Of a stretch of DNA of 64,000 nt, positions 53,211-63,036 are shown one piece after another. The stretch comes from Ignavibacteria bacterium (GTDB lineage: Bacteria; Bacteroidota; Ignavibacteria; Kapaibacteriales; UBA961), in the NCBI GenBank assembly GCA_016720145.1, contig JADJXV010000010.1:1-64000 (forward strand), read 5' to 3'. The position numbers and the translations under genes are program-made. The notes under the pieces were generated by a model. That model was not told the DNA's origin. It did no database searches and worked only from the letters and a program-made list of their open reading frames with translations. Each line of letters begins with the position of its first letter. Positions within the stretch are counted from its first letter, which is position 1.

Positions 53211-53997
53211 TAGCAAATGCTTTCAATTTAATTCGTAAATGATGGACAACTTGTCCATGAATCTGACAAATTCTACTTTCGGTGACGTTGAGAACCTGTC
53301 CAATTTCTTTAAATGTCAATTCTTCGTAATAGTACATCATCATGACGAGTTTTTTACGTTCCGGTAATTTATTAAGATATTCTGTGATGTACTGTGTTTG
53401 CTCTTCATCAGCCAAACTTTGTAGAATATTATTCCATTCAGGATCTGCTATTTCTTGTATTGAATCATATTCTTCTTCATCTGATTTCACATTGTGTTTG
53501 TTTTGCATAGAAAGAGATGAAAGGGCAGCAGCAGCAGCTGCCAAATACGTTTCATATTCTTCCTGAGAAACATTTAGCTTCTTACGAATTTCTTCGGATG
53601 AAACTTCTCTTCCTTCGCTGCTACGAAGTTTATCTGCTACATCCAGATAATCATGTACTTTTTTTCGTGCAGTACGACTAAGCCAATCTAATCTCCTCAT
53701 TTCGTCTAGAATTGTACCTCTGATTCGAGGTAGGGCGAATGTATCGAATTTTAGTCCACGTTCCGGTTCAAATCTTTCAAAAGCATCATAAAGTCCAATT
53801 ATACCAATATGTAAGAAATCATTTTCATCCAGTATGGAATGACCCGGTAACGACATACCACTGAGCGCGTATTGGACGAGCCAAAGGTAATGAAGCATGA
53901 GTTTTTGCCTATCAGCTAGATTATGGTTCAAGAAATATTCTATCCATAGTCCATTTAGCTCTTTTTCCGGTAGCTGATGTTGCGTTCTGTACAGCAT
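53203..53997 (-). CDS. fliA: FliA/WhiG-type (sigma-28) RNA polymerase sigma factor
   Basis: 264 residues. Region 2 carries the group-3 hallmark FDTFALPRIRGTILDEMRRL followed by DWLSRTARKK. Region 3 is around 120-165 (VSSEEIRKKLNVSQEEYETY). Region 4 (LPERKKLVMMMYYYEELTFK; EIGQVLNVTESRICQIH) is the -35-reading helix-turn-helix. FliA controls late flagellar genes and WhiG sporulation genes. The upstream FlhG-like gene favours the flagellar type. There are no flagellar structural genes in the window and no FlgM, so the regulon is unknown. Confidence 0.9.
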   Translation of the reverse strand: MLYRTQHQLPEKELNGLWIEYFLNHNLADRQKLMLHYLWLVQYALSGMSLPGHSILDENDFLHIGIIGLYDAFERFEPERGLKFDTFALPRIRGTILDEMRRLDWLSRTARKKVHDYLDVADKLRSSEGREVSSEEIRKKLNVSQEEYETYLAAAAAALSSLSMQNKHNVKSDEEEYDSIQEIADPEWNNILQSLADEEQTQYITEYLNKLPERKKLVMMMYYYEELTFKEIGQVLNVTESRICQIHGQVVHHLRIKLKAFANA

Positions 53998-54009
53998 GGT
54001 ATTATCGTT

Positions 54010-54369
54010 TTAATCTATTGATTTTTTTACAGGTTCTTGCGTTGGATTGACGAATAATTGTGGTTGATTATATGATTCCCTTTCTTCTTTTTCTAAATTT
54101 CTTTGGGACAATAAATCCTTATATTCTTGTTGTTTTATATTTCCTAAAATAGAAAAAACAACAATAATAATTAAAGCACCTGCAATTGAGAAGGCAATAA
54201 ACACAAGGAATGACTTAAAAATAGCATCTATAATTCCTATATTTCGGGTATAAAAAAGTATAAAGGATATTGATGCAGCCAGCATTGCGACTTGGAATAG
54301 CGATTTAATTGGATAATCACTATAATATTTTTCTTTGTTTTTATCGGTAGATTTATTTTTAGTTGCCAT
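54010..54369 (-). CDS. Small two-helix membrane protein
   Basis: 119 residues. A basic, Lys-rich N-terminus (MATKNKSTDKNKEKYYSDYP) precedes two membrane helices near residues 26-45 and 50-72 (AFSIAGALIIIVVFSILGNI), followed by a cytoplasmic tail rich in Glu/Gln. I do not recognise a family. It lies 15 nt after the FlhG-like gene and 12 nt before the fliA-like gene, so it belongs to that operon. A small membrane protein in this position could anchor the ATPase or the sigma factor; that is inference. Confidence 0.7.
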   Translation of the reverse strand: MATKNKSTDKNKEKYYSDYPIKSLFQVAMLAASISFILFYTRNIGIIDAIFKSFLVFIAFSIAGALIIIVVFSILGNIKQQEYKDLLSQRNLEKEERESYNQPQLFVNPTQEPVKKSID

Positions 54370-54384
54370 AGTTGATTTGGTTTT

Positions 54385-55167
54385 TCAATTGAGGAATACT
54401 TCCGATTCTACTGTTTGATTTGATTGTATGAACGAATCGATAGCTAATGCTATGGTATTAATAGCAATTGCCGCTAAGGAAGTGCTAGTAGTTTCATTTA
54501 ATAGCTTTTGTTGAATTATGGAAGATTTTACCATCCTATCGTAAGGAATGAAACCAAGAGAATCATATTCAGAAGATAGAAATAGAGCTGTAGCCTGATT
54601 AAGTTTGTTTGCAGTATCATCTGCATCTTCCATATCTATCACATTATTAATAACTAAATAAATTTTTAGGGAAGGGTAATGTGTCCGTATGATTTTTATT
54701 AGTCCGTACGTATCGATCACAGAACTTGGTTCATCAGTCATTACCAACAAAATTATATCTGAAATCTTACAACATTCGAGTACTTCGTTATTTGCTCCTG
54801 AATTACAATCAAATATAATACAATCTGAATCTATAGAAGTAATAATCATTTCTAAAGATTTGACAAAATCTTTATCCGGAGTATAGTGCGATTGTGCTGT
54901 ATTACATGCGATTAGTTTTAAATATTTTCCGATAGAGCATGTAATTTTATCGATTATATGGTTATTTACGATCAAATCCTGAAATCCATAGTACGGCTTA
55001 ATGCCAAATAAGATATGGAGGGTAGGGGACATGAAATTAGTATCACAAAGTACTGTATTCCGATTATTTCGGGAAAGCTCATAAGCAAGATTAGCAGCAA
55101 TAATACTTTTACCGGTGCCATTTTTACCACTACAGACTGAAATTATATAGTGATCTGATTTATTCAT
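54385..55167 (-). CDS. flhG: MinD/ParA-type ATPase of the FlhG/FleN group
   Basis: 260 residues from ATG 55167 (MNKSDHYIISVCSGKNGTGK); a TTG further upstream (55224) would add 19 residues without conservation. The deviant Walker A is GKNGTGKS. The second motif is NTVLCDTNFMSPTLHILFG and a DCIIFDCNSGANNEV segment is Walker B-like. The family's ATP sandwich dimer binds the membrane by a C-terminal helix. In flagellates FlhG/FleN lies next to FlhF and FliA and sets flagellar number and place. Here flhF and flhA are absent. First gene of the operon flhG-x-fliA-HDOD. Confidence 0.8.
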   Translation of the reverse strand: MNKSDHYIISVCSGKNGTGKSIIAANLAYELSRNNRNTVLCDTNFMSPTLHILFGIKPYYGFQDLIVNNHIIDKITCSIGKYLKLIACNTAQSHYTPDKDFVKSLEMIITSIDSDCIIFDCNSGANNEVLECCKISDIILLVMTDEPSSVIDTYGLIKIIRTHYPSLKIYLVINNVIDMEDADDTANKLNQATALFLSSEYDSLGFIPYDRMVKSSIIQQKLLNETTSTSLAAIAINTIALAIDSFIQSNQTVESEVFLN

Positions 55168-55267
55168 TGAAGTAAAGAAATAACCAAGATTAATAGATGA
55201 TCCTCTTAAATAGTATTTCCTCAATAATCATACCTATTATTAATTTACATTCTCCTCTAAAACGTCA

Positions 55268-55298
55268 GCCGCCCTTTGGATATACTCCAAAGGGCGGC
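55268..55298 (-). terminator. Intrinsic terminator of the GEVED/beta-helix gene
   Basis: A perfect 13-bp stem (GCCGCCCTTTGGA / TCCAAAGGGCGGC) with a 5-base loop; the minus strand follows with GACGTTTTAG. Confidence 0.82.
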
Positions 55299-55326
55299 GA
55301 CATTGTCCATCACACGTAACGTATGA

Positions 55327-58300
55327 TTATTTTACTATCTGTACCAAGCGGGTAGTTGTTTCACTTCCTACTTTAAGTACTAACTGATACATGCCACTGC
55401 TGAGTCCATTGCTGTTGATGGTTGCTGGATATGTGCCTGCATTGCGGTTTCCATTATCAACGTTTTGGACTAAGCGTCCCATCATATCATATAAGTTCAG
55501 TGCTACTTCACCACCAACGCTCAAGCTGTAGGTCACTGTACTTGAATTATTGATTGGACTTGGAGTTGTATTACCTAAGCTTAATGTCGTAGATTCTCCA
55601 CCGACGGATACTTCTACTTCATACGAATAGCCTGATTTACCGTCACGGTCTACATTTCTCAAGCGATAGGTATAGACTGTGCTGCTTTGTACATTCTCAT
55701 CTTTGATACCATAGTTGAGGATACTTGTGCTGGTTCCGGCTGCAGGTACGGTCGCAATATTCGTAAATTCGCTACCTGCTTGTTTACGCTCTACTTCGAA
55801 CCAACCGCTGTTTGACTCACTTGCGGTGCTCCAGTACACATTCACACTCTTACCGGCTGCTTTTGCATCAAAGTCGGCTAATTCTACCGGTACTACAGTG
55901 CCGTCGTTTACATCAAAGAAGTCTAATATTCCGCGAAGTACACGATCGATACCATTGTTTTGCGTTGATTTGCCATAGTGGCGCCAGTCAACACCTAAGT
56001 GGACGATGTTTGTACCTGAACCTGTAACCGTGATTCCCATTGCTGTGTCAGCTACGTTTGCATCGCGTGTTGTATATCTGAATGCCGGACGTCCCAAGCC
56101 TTGTGTAAAGCCATCGACATAGACACTCATAAGTGCAGGTAATGGTAGTGGATCGGTCCATGCACCATTAACAAATCCTGTTGCTTTGATATTCTCTGTG
56201 AGATTCTTTTCTATGGTCATACCAACCACATCAGAGCGGAATGGAGCGACAATCGAAGGCATTGCATAGCCGGCTGCTACCGGTGTTGTGATCACGGTTG
56301 GGATTACTGCCGTCGATTTACCGCGTTGACTACGTAATGTATAGCGTGGGAAATACTCGTCATTTAGTGCATTCATACCGACATGCGTTTTAACGATTTC
56401 TTGGCTACCAAGTACGAAGTTCTTCTTAGAACCTACTACATTGCTTGCTGCAACGAAATCACGAATGTTATCTCGCTCGAAGCGGCTCATGCCGGTGTTG
56501 TCTTCTGACCAAACGAGTGTTCTGTACCATGTGTAATCTACTGATCGTGGTTCCCAGCCATCGCGGTCTATGATATCATAATTGATATCTGAAAGTGCGA
56601 TTCCTGTTTTCAAGCCACTATAGAAGCCGATTGCATCCAAGCCGCGTTTCAAGCTGTCTGAATTGAGGCGAGCTATTGTGCTGCGTGCATAAAGTGGATC
56701 GTTTGTTACATTCAGTGTATTCGTATGATCGTAGGATTTACCAACCCAGCTGGTCATCATCTTGATATTTGAACGTCGGATATAGAAGCGTGCATCCATT
56801 GCATCGGAATTATTGCCGAAGTTCTCATCAGGAGTTGTAATACGCGCTTGAATTCTGTAACGTGGTGTTACATTGGTGCGCATTGATGCATCTACTTGTT
56901 TTTGCATCCAGATTGGAGTCGTATAGCCTGTAAGCTGAGATAATGATTGTGGATTTAATGTTCCTAAATCAACATCTTTTGATTCACCGGCAGCGATTTG
57001 AACAACTACATTGCTTAAACCATTAAATGAAGAATAGCTTGGCAATGAATTTCCGCTTGATGCCACATTCTCAAGTGTATATTCACCTACTACATTCACT
57101 ACTTGTGAGATACTGCCATTATTGCGAAGGCGTGCAATGACTTTTACAGTATTATCTACCATTAAGTGTTCTGCATCGGCAAAGTTCACTTGTGAAGCAC
57201 CCGAGCGGTACGAACGTGGAGTTAAGATTGTTGTCACTTCTACATCATTGACATACGATACGCCATTGAATTCATCAGCACCGATGTCATACGCTTGACC
57301 GGCTGAGCCGCGTGCTTGACCATCGACATCTGAGGTTACATTAGCGATTCGTGTACCGCGATTGTTCAGTATTGAACCGGTTGGAGATGGATTCGTTTTG
57401 ATACGAAGGTATTGAATCGGCGCTACACCACTAGTGACATAATCACCTGTCCAGTTACCAATCAAACTGTTGAGATCTTGCTTTGTCCATGCTCTCCATT
57501 GAGCAAGTGTTTGATATTCATCTTGATAGCCGGCAAGTAATGTTTGGCTGATCGTGTCGATTTCGACGAAGCGAACCGCTGCTGCATTCGGTGACCAGTA
57601 TGCATTACGATCTGCTACCAATCCACCCATGTATTTTGGATGTAAACCTTGGTAGAAGAGAGCTGAATGTGGATAGCCACCTGCGATATCAGCTGTTGTA
57701 TTCGTGCCGGTCATCGCTATTGCATTATTCATAAGAGTCGTAAACTTACCGTGTTGCACTGCAATTCCGACTACGCCACCACTATTGCTGATATTATCAT
57801 TAGCCATCATGATTGTATTGTTGGCAATTTGATCATTGCGGGTAAAGTACGTAGATATTCTTGCTGTGGTTAAGCCCGTAATTCCTGCTGCGCCATTGCG
57901 ATCGGTAAATAAATGAATACCTGCTCGGCTTGCACCTGCATTGGTACGCGATATTCCCCATATCATGTTGCTATGAATATTCATATTTTCAGGTACACCA
58001 GGCTGTAAATAATCTCCCGGAGGTGGTACAACTGATGATAAATCATTCAGACTTTGCTGTACTTTCACACCACGTGCAAATACATCAGATGTAACACCAT
58101 TGATTTCGTTGCGACCAATTTCACAATTGATATTGTTGAAGCCAATGTTAGATAAATTATTTTGCTGACCACCTACTTCGATACCGTTGGCTTCGCCTGT
58201 TTTGCCGGTTGCGAGCAGACCGACTGAAAAGATTTTGTTACCGGTTACGATAGCGCCATCTTCATAACCCAAAAACACACCTGCGCGACGGACATTCGAT

Positions 58301-60981
58301 ATCATGTTGTCACGAATTTCTGTTCCGCTGTTGTAATAGCGGGTTAACTTATTGTTCTTCTTGAGTGTACCGATACCGATACTTGCTATACCATAAGCAA
58401 ATCCACGAATTTCATTACCAATGAATTTATTCGCTTTATTACCGTAGTAGGTTACATTGTTTTCAACAATTACTGTATCGAGTTTTTCGATATTATTACC
58501 GAATTCATTAGCAGGCGGCATGTTACGTTGGTAAATACCGGCAGTAAATGTACTGAAGTTAGCACCGAATCCCGCAGAATCAGGACCAAATTTGAAGGCA
58601 TTTGACTCGATAGTTACACCAGGAAGTGTACTCCAGAAATCAAGCTCAGGAGTATTTGCATCTAATTCCAATATACAATTTTTGATGGTATTATTAAATG
58701 CTCTTTTGCCGATATAGAACACCGCTCGACGATTTGCAAAAGTTCGCAATTGGAATTTCAACGATTTCTGAGCACCGCCGTCAAAAGTGATATATCCTCT
58801 TGAATTAGCATTGTCAGGTGTTTGGAATTCAAATTGAATTGCATTCGTGTTAGTCACATTATATTTTTGACCTAATTCAATACCAGCACCATTACAACTG
58901 TTTAATTGAATCACAACTCCGGCTTTTGAAAGACCGGTTGATTGTGGATCTGCAACAAATGTAACTGTATTATTTGCATCCATACCGACGATTCTGGATG
59001 TAAGCTCAAGCGCAGGACCACAAGGTGATGAAGATGTAGAGCCAACTGAATAAAACGGATCAGTTAACTGGAAAGTAACAGCTCCGCGAACACCTTGGCG
59101 ATAGAGCGCATCAACAGCAGTTTGAATAGTAGGGAAGCCCGGAACGCCAGGTTTTGAAATTGAACCAACTGTAAAAATACCGTTCAAACGATCGAGTACA
59201 GTTACATTCAAACATTTTTCATCATTAGGACTAAATTCATCACCCGGAGCAAGAATTTTTACACAGAATTCATACGTACCAGCATTCTGTGGTGTAAAGG
59301 CAGGGAAAAATCCAATGGTTGTATTATAAAAACCATTCGGAACTTCCTGATTGATGGTCGTTTGACTTACTATCTGGTTGTTATATTTTATAGTTAAGGT
59401 TGCAGGTATAGGATCGGATGACATACCATTATTTGCAAATAATGCTGATACATTTAATGTGCGACCTGCATAAGCACCTGTTGCAGGAGGATTGAGTATC
59501 TGCTTTGTCTCAAAATCGATCAAATACCAAATTGTGAAAATGTGGTTAGGTTGTCCTGCGCGTGGCTGCATATCATTTGCACTTTGCTCATCAGCCGCGA
59601 ATGCATTTCCTACAGTTTCTTTTAATTCACACCAAACTTTTAAAGAAAAAGAATCTGCTTGATTAGAAACAAAACTTGGGACAATAATCACTTCATCTTC
59701 AACTGTAGAAGGCAATCCTGTTAAAGGAAGTCCACCACCACCGGTTGCAGATCTTTCAACAGTATCGCGTCGAACAAGTGAGCCATCAACAGCTCGGCGT
59801 ACTTCAGAAATTGCCCAATAACGGGTAACTGACTCGAGACCTACATTTTTAAATTTAGCTTGGATAGGTACACCGTAAGTACGGAGATATCGCTGGCGTG
59901 AGGATGACAAAGGTGATTCGATACTTATGCAAGACATATCCTTATTAAGAGCAATAAGAAACTCATTTTGGTATGAGGTAGTACTTACGACGTTCGTGCC
60001 GACGAGCAGCTGATGAATACCCTCAATTCTATACGTTCCAGCAGGTATTCCTGTCGTTTGAAAAGTACCATCATTTCCTATGTCGGATGGAGGTAAGCCA
60101 TTGGTAGCTGTACCTTGAGCTTTAGCGGCTGTAATTGTAAATGGATCTGTTGAATTATTAAAATTTGTAATAGTAGTTGAGTATGTAATTGGGTCTAATA
60201 CTTCATACACTACAGTGCCAGGTACAAGAGATCCCGCATTGACGACAACTATTCTAAATCGAGTAATACGTTGTCCAAGGGGAGCAACTGTTCTATTTAC
60301 AAGTAGACTTGGCTTAGCAAACCCAGGAGTACCATTATATAAGCTATTAGCTAATAATACAGAATTTCCGGTCGGGTAAGAATCTTTAATTCCACCGCCA
60401 CCTATCATAAGAGGATAATCTTCTGTTTCACCATAATTTACTGTACCACAAGCAGTCATAGTACCGCTATTCATTGTACGCATACGCATACGAATAACTG
60501 GAGAGAAGCCTGTTGTGGGTACGGTAAAAGTACCGGTTAATACGCTACCAGGTGCTAATTGACCGACTTGACCACCACCAATTCGCTCAGCACCTGCATC
60601 GCTAAATACTGTATTGCCATCCCAATCAATCCAGATATTGAGTTGATTGGTATAGTTAGTTACCATACCTGGATATGGTCTTACTTCCCAATTGTATGTC
60701 TGACCCGGAATAAGAGTCGGAGCAGCAACATTATCATAATAAGTATAGAACTGTGTATTATTACAAGAGCTTGTGTTATCCAAAAGAGTCGTCGTGCCAT
60801 TGGTAATTTTTACTTGTCCAAGACCCATATAATAGGTAGCACAAGTTTGCCCATACCAATTATTAATCGCAGCGCAATAGGGCGCTGGATTGACAGTCTG
60901 AGCTTGTACTCTCGACTGAGAAGTAATAAGCGTCAAGGCAGTTGCGACAAACACACCAAGAAACCGAAAAAACTTTTTCAT
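55327..60981 (-). CDS. Very large exported GEVED / parallel beta-helix protein with type IX sorting domain
   Basis: 1884 residues from ATG 60981, preceded by GGAGATATTC; another ATG 4 codons upstream lacks this spacing. Signal peptide MKKFFRFLGVFVATALTLIT, ending RVQAQ. A GEVED-type domain lies at about 100-195 (NQLNIWIDWDGNTVFSDAG, then NYGETEDYPLMIGG). Ig/CARDB-like regions follow to about 620. A right-handed parallel beta-helix of polysaccharide-lyase type spans about 650-1160 (IQTAVDALYRQGVRGAVTFQ; YFTRNDQIANNTIMMANDNI). A domain near 1400-1680 is unassigned. Then there is an FnIII-like domain (VPVELADFDAKAAGKSVNVY) and a Por sorting domain ending TTRLVQIVK. It resembles large surface proteins of gliding bacteria. 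No catalytic residues are evident. It is probably surface-attached. Confidence 0.88.
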   Translation of the reverse strand: MKKFFRFLGVFVATALTLITSQSRVQAQTVNPAPYCAAINNWYGQTCATYYMGLGQVKITNGTTTLLDNTSSCNNTQFYTYYDNVAAPTLIPGQTYNWEVRPYPGMVTNYTNQLNIWIDWDGNTVFSDAGAERIGGGQVGQLAPGSVLTGTFTVPTTGFSPVIRMRMRTMNSGTMTACGTVNYGETEDYPLMIGGGGIKDSYPTGNSVLLANSLYNGTPGFAKPSLLVNRTVAPLGQRITRFRIVVVNAGSLVPGTVVYEVLDPITYSTTITNFNNSTDPFTITAAKAQGTATNGLPPSDIGNDGTFQTTGIPAGTYRIEGIHQLLVGTNVVSTTSYQNEFLIALNKDMSCISIESPLSSSRQRYLRTYGVPIQAKFKNVGLESVTRYWAISEVRRAVDGSLVRRDTVERSATGGGGLPLTGLPSTVEDEVIIVPSFVSNQADSFSLKVWCELKETVGNAFAADEQSANDMQPRAGQPNHIFTIWYLIDFETKQILNPPATGAYAGRTLNVSALFANNGMSSDPIPATLTIKYNNQIVSQTTINQEVPNGFYNTTIGFFPAFTPQNAGTYEFCVKILAPGDEFSPNDEKCLNVTVLDRLNGIFTVGSISKPGVPGFPTIQTAVDALYRQGVRGAVTFQLTDPFYSVGSTSSSPCGPALELTSRIVGMDANNTVTFVADPQSTGLSKAGVVIQLNSCNGAGIELGQKYNVTNTNAIQFEFQTPDNANSRGYITFDGGAQKSLKFQLRTFANRRAVFYIGKRAFNNTIKNCILELDANTPELDFWSTLPGVTIESNAFKFGPDSAGFGANFSTFTAGIYQRNMPPANEFGNNIEKLDTVIVENNVTYYGNKANKFIGNEIRGFAYGIASIGIGTLKKNNKLTRYYNSGTEIRDNMISNVRRAGVFLGYEDGAIVTGNKIFSVGLLATGKTGEANGIEVGGQQNNLSNIGFNNINCEIGRNEINGVTSDVFARGVKVQQSLNDLSSVVPPPGDYLQPGVPENMNIHSNMIWGISRTNAGASRAGIHLFTDRNGAAGITGLTTARISTYFTRNDQIANNTIMMANDNISNSGGVVGIAVQHGKFTTLMNNAIAMTGTNTTADIAGGYPHSALFYQGLHPKYMGGLVADRNAYWSPNAAAVRFVEIDTISQTLLAGYQDEYQTLAQWRAWTKQDLNSLIGNWTGDYVTSGVAPIQYLRIKTNPSPTGSILNNRGTRIANVTSDVDGQARGSAGQAYDIGADEFNGVSYVNDVEVTTILTPRSYRSGASQVNFADAEHLMVDNTVKVIARLRNNGSISQVVNVVGEYTLENVASSGNSLPSYSSFNGLSNVVVQIAAGESKDVDLGTLNPQSLSQLTGYTTPIWMQKQVDASMRTNVTPRYRIQARITTPDENFGNNSDAMDARFYIRRSNIKMMTSWVGKSYDHTNTLNVTNDPLYARSTIARLNSDSLKRGLDAIGFYSGLKTGIALSDINYDIIDRDGWEPRSVDYTWYRTLVWSEDNTGMSRFERDNIRDFVAASNVVGSKKNFVLGSQEIVKTHVGMNALNDEYFPRYTLRSQRGKSTAVIPTVITTPVAAGYAMPSIVAPFRSDVVGMTIEKNLTENIKATGFVNGAWTDPLPLPALMSVYVDGFTQGLGRPAFRYTTRDANVADTAMGITVTGSGTNIVHLGVDWRHYGKSTQNNGIDRVLRGILDFFDVNDGTVVPVELADFDAKAAGKSVNVYWSTASESNSGWFEVERKQAGSEFTNIATVPAAGTSTSILNYGIKDENVQSSTVYTYRLRNVDRDGKSGYSYEVEVSVGGESTTLSLGNTTPSPINNSSTVTYSLSVGGEVALNLYDMMGRLVQNVDNGNRNAGTYPATINSNGLSSGMYQLVLKVGSETTTRLVQIVK

Positions 60982-61249
60982 GAATATCTCCATAAAAATG
61001 AAATAAAAAAAAAGAAAAACTAAAAAATATTGTTAAAATTAAGCGTAACTACTTCGTTTAAAATAAGTAACATGAATTTTAAGGTGCAATAATTCATCAT
61101 ACCATACAATCAATAGCCCTTATACTCACCATACATTTGTTTTGTTCCATAATGGTAGTAACAATAATTACAATTCAAATCACAATTATAATTTATACAA
61201 AGACTACTAATCTTCATTTACAAGATATCTTGTAAAACTGTTAAATGAA

Positions 61250-61564
61250 CTACCACTTCATTATATTAACCTCATCAACATAGACAGTCTGCTTTACTCT
61301 AAACAATGCTAATATAATAGCAAGTCCGATTGCTGCTTCGGCTGCTGCAACAGCCATCACAAAGAATACAAACATCTGCCCGGCAGAATCGCCCATAAAT
61401 GCAGAAAAACTGACGAGTGTCAAATTCACAGAATTAAGCATCAACTCTATACACATGAATATAATTATCGCATTTCGACGGGTGAGTACACCAACTGCTC
61501 CAATGGTGAATAAGAGCGCAGATAATGAAAGGTAATATTCAAGAGGTATAGATTGTAAACTCAT
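61250..61564 (-). CDS. nuoK: NADH-quinone oxidoreductase subunit K
   Basis: 104 residues with three membrane helices, as usual. Landmarks are IPLEYYLSLSALLFTIGAVG, LTRRNAIIIFMCIELMLNSV (with the conserved membrane Glu of proton transfer) and AVAAAEAAIGLAIILALFR (second Glu). Part of the antiporter-like membrane arm of complex I. Lies 44 nt after nuoJ. nuoL, which normally follows, is absent: the next gene on this strand is the giant exported protein. Confidence 0.95.
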   Translation of the reverse strand: MSLQSIPLEYYLSLSALLFTIGAVGVLTRRNAIIIFMCIELMLNSVNLTLVSFSAFMGDSAGQMFVFFVMAVAAAEAAIGLAIILALFRVKQTVYVDEVNIMKW

Positions 61565-61608
61565 AATTTATTGATGGCAAATTTAAATATTGTATTAGTA
61601 ACGTATTA

Positions 61609-62121
61609 TTAAGTATCAGACTTACGCTTTGCAAGATACAAAGCACCGACTATTGCAGCTAACAATAATAAAGATATTGCTTCAAAAGGGAAGAGATACT
61701 CAGTAAATAATACCGTTCCAATTCCTTGTGTTGATCCGATTTGAAGTGAATTGTCATGTAAGGCATTCATACCGGTTGGGTTGCCAAGGAATAAAATGAG
61801 AAACTGACTAACCAATAAAACAGCCATACCTAGTGAAAGAGTAGTGCGTATATTGAATTTCTCGTGTATGTTTTCCTCTTTTCCTATATTAAGCAGCATG
61901 ATCACAAATACAACCAAAACCATGATTGCACCTGCATATACTAAAATTTGAATGATTGCTATAAACTGAGCTTGGAGGGTAAGATACATTCCGGCGAGCG
62001 TGAAGAAATGCACGATGAGAGACATAGCAGCAGATACTGGATTACGCCTTGTAATTAAGGTAATTGCAGAAATAATAGCACCGACTGAAAGAAGGGAAAA
62101 CAAAAGTACGGTTATGCTCAC
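61609..62121 (-). CDS. nuoJ: NADH-quinone oxidoreductase subunit J
   Basis: 170 residues from GTG 62121; an upstream TTG (62211) would add a non-conserved, non-membrane start, so I prefer the GTG (start not certain). Five membrane helices, with RRNPVSAAMSLIVHFFTLAG and the highly conserved QFIAIIQILVYAGAIMVLVV. Complex I membrane-arm subunit beside NuoK. Only nuoJ and nuoK are here, with pssA and coaE upstream, so the rest of complex I is elsewhere. Confidence 0.9.
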   Translation of the reverse strand: MSITVLLFSLLSVGAIISAITLITRRNPVSAAMSLIVHFFTLAGMYLTLQAQFIAIIQILVYAGAIMVLVVFVIMLLNIGKEENIHEKFNIRTTLSLGMAVLLVSQFLILFLGNPTGMNALHDNSLQIGSTQGIGTVLFTEYLFPFEAISLLLLAAIVGALYLAKRKSDT

Positions 62122-62279
62122 AGTTTCACAACTTAGATTGTTTATAAAAATACACAATAACTCTTTGGCAAAAATAGCGAAATTTCTGCTTGAAGTGAAA
62201 CAAATTTTCAATATATTTTTAAGTTTTCAATACTTTTTACGAATATTTTGGTGTGACTCTCTATTACTCACCATCATCA

Positions 62280-63026
62280 TCATCTAAGGTGTTTTTTTTC
62301 TTTGATTAGTTTTATAACATAACGTACGACACCAAAACATATATACAGAAGCATAAATGGAAAGATTGACAGCCCTTGGGAAACGAATGCGAGGAGTATT
62401 CCAATGATAAAAATTAAAAATTTCAGCGGGTTTTCTACAATAGAACGTTTTGTCGGTCGAGGCAAATTTTCATATTTTATTCTACTTATCATCACGAGTG
62501 AAACAAGTACCGTTACTACACTCAGCAGAATAGTTTTGGAGATATCACCTATACCAAATGTAGAGAAAAATTCACTACCGGGTCCGACATGATAAAACAC
62601 AACATACGATATAATTGTTAATGCTCCGGCAGGTATCGGCATCCCTGTAAAATACTCCTTATCTTCCATATTTGTCAGTTCAGAGTTAAATCTTGCAAGC
62701 CTAAAGACACCTGCAAGTGCAGGTAAAGAAGCAAGTAATACTCCAAAAGTATCTATCCAATAAAACCCAGCTTTATAAAGCATAAATGCAGGAGCTACTC
62801 CAAACGATACTGCATCACATAATGAATCGAGCTCCACACCAAGCTCACTTGTCGAACGAGTTAACCGAGCCATAATTCCGTCAAGCATATCGAAAATTCC
62901 CGCTACAATTATAAAAATTGCAGCTTCCTTGAAATTTCCATCAGAAGTAAGTATAATAGCAGAAAAACCCGAAAATAAATTTGCCAGGGTAAACAAGTTA
63001 GGAATTATAGAACGTGTAATTCTCAT
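62280..63026 (-). CDS. pssA: CDP-diacylglycerol-serine O-phosphatidyltransferase
   Basis: 248 residues from ATG 63026, 10 nt after coaE; an earlier TTG start would overlap coaE. The CDP-alcohol phosphotransferase motif DG-x2-AR-x8-G-x3-D-x3-D is present (DGIMARLTRSTSELGVELDS, LCD). Several membrane helices. It makes phosphatidylserine, the precursor of phosphatidylethanolamine, at the inner membrane. No psd gene is adjacent. A type II (PssA, CDP-alcohol) enzyme is indicated by the motif; the exact alcohol (serine versus inositol or glycerol) is the family expectation. Confidence 0.9.
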   Translation of the reverse strand: MRITRSIIPNLFTLANLFSGFSAIILTSDGNFKEAAIFIIVAGIFDMLDGIMARLTRSTSELGVELDSLCDAVSFGVAPAFMLYKAGFYWIDTFGVLLASLPALAGVFRLARFNSELTNMEDKEYFTGMPIPAGALTIISYVVFYHVGPGSEFFSTFGIGDISKTILLSVVTVLVSLVMISRIKYENLPRPTKRSIVENPLKFLIFIIGILLAFVSQGLSIFPFMLLYICFGVVRYVIKLIKEKKHLR

Positions 63027-63036
63027 AAATTTAGTT

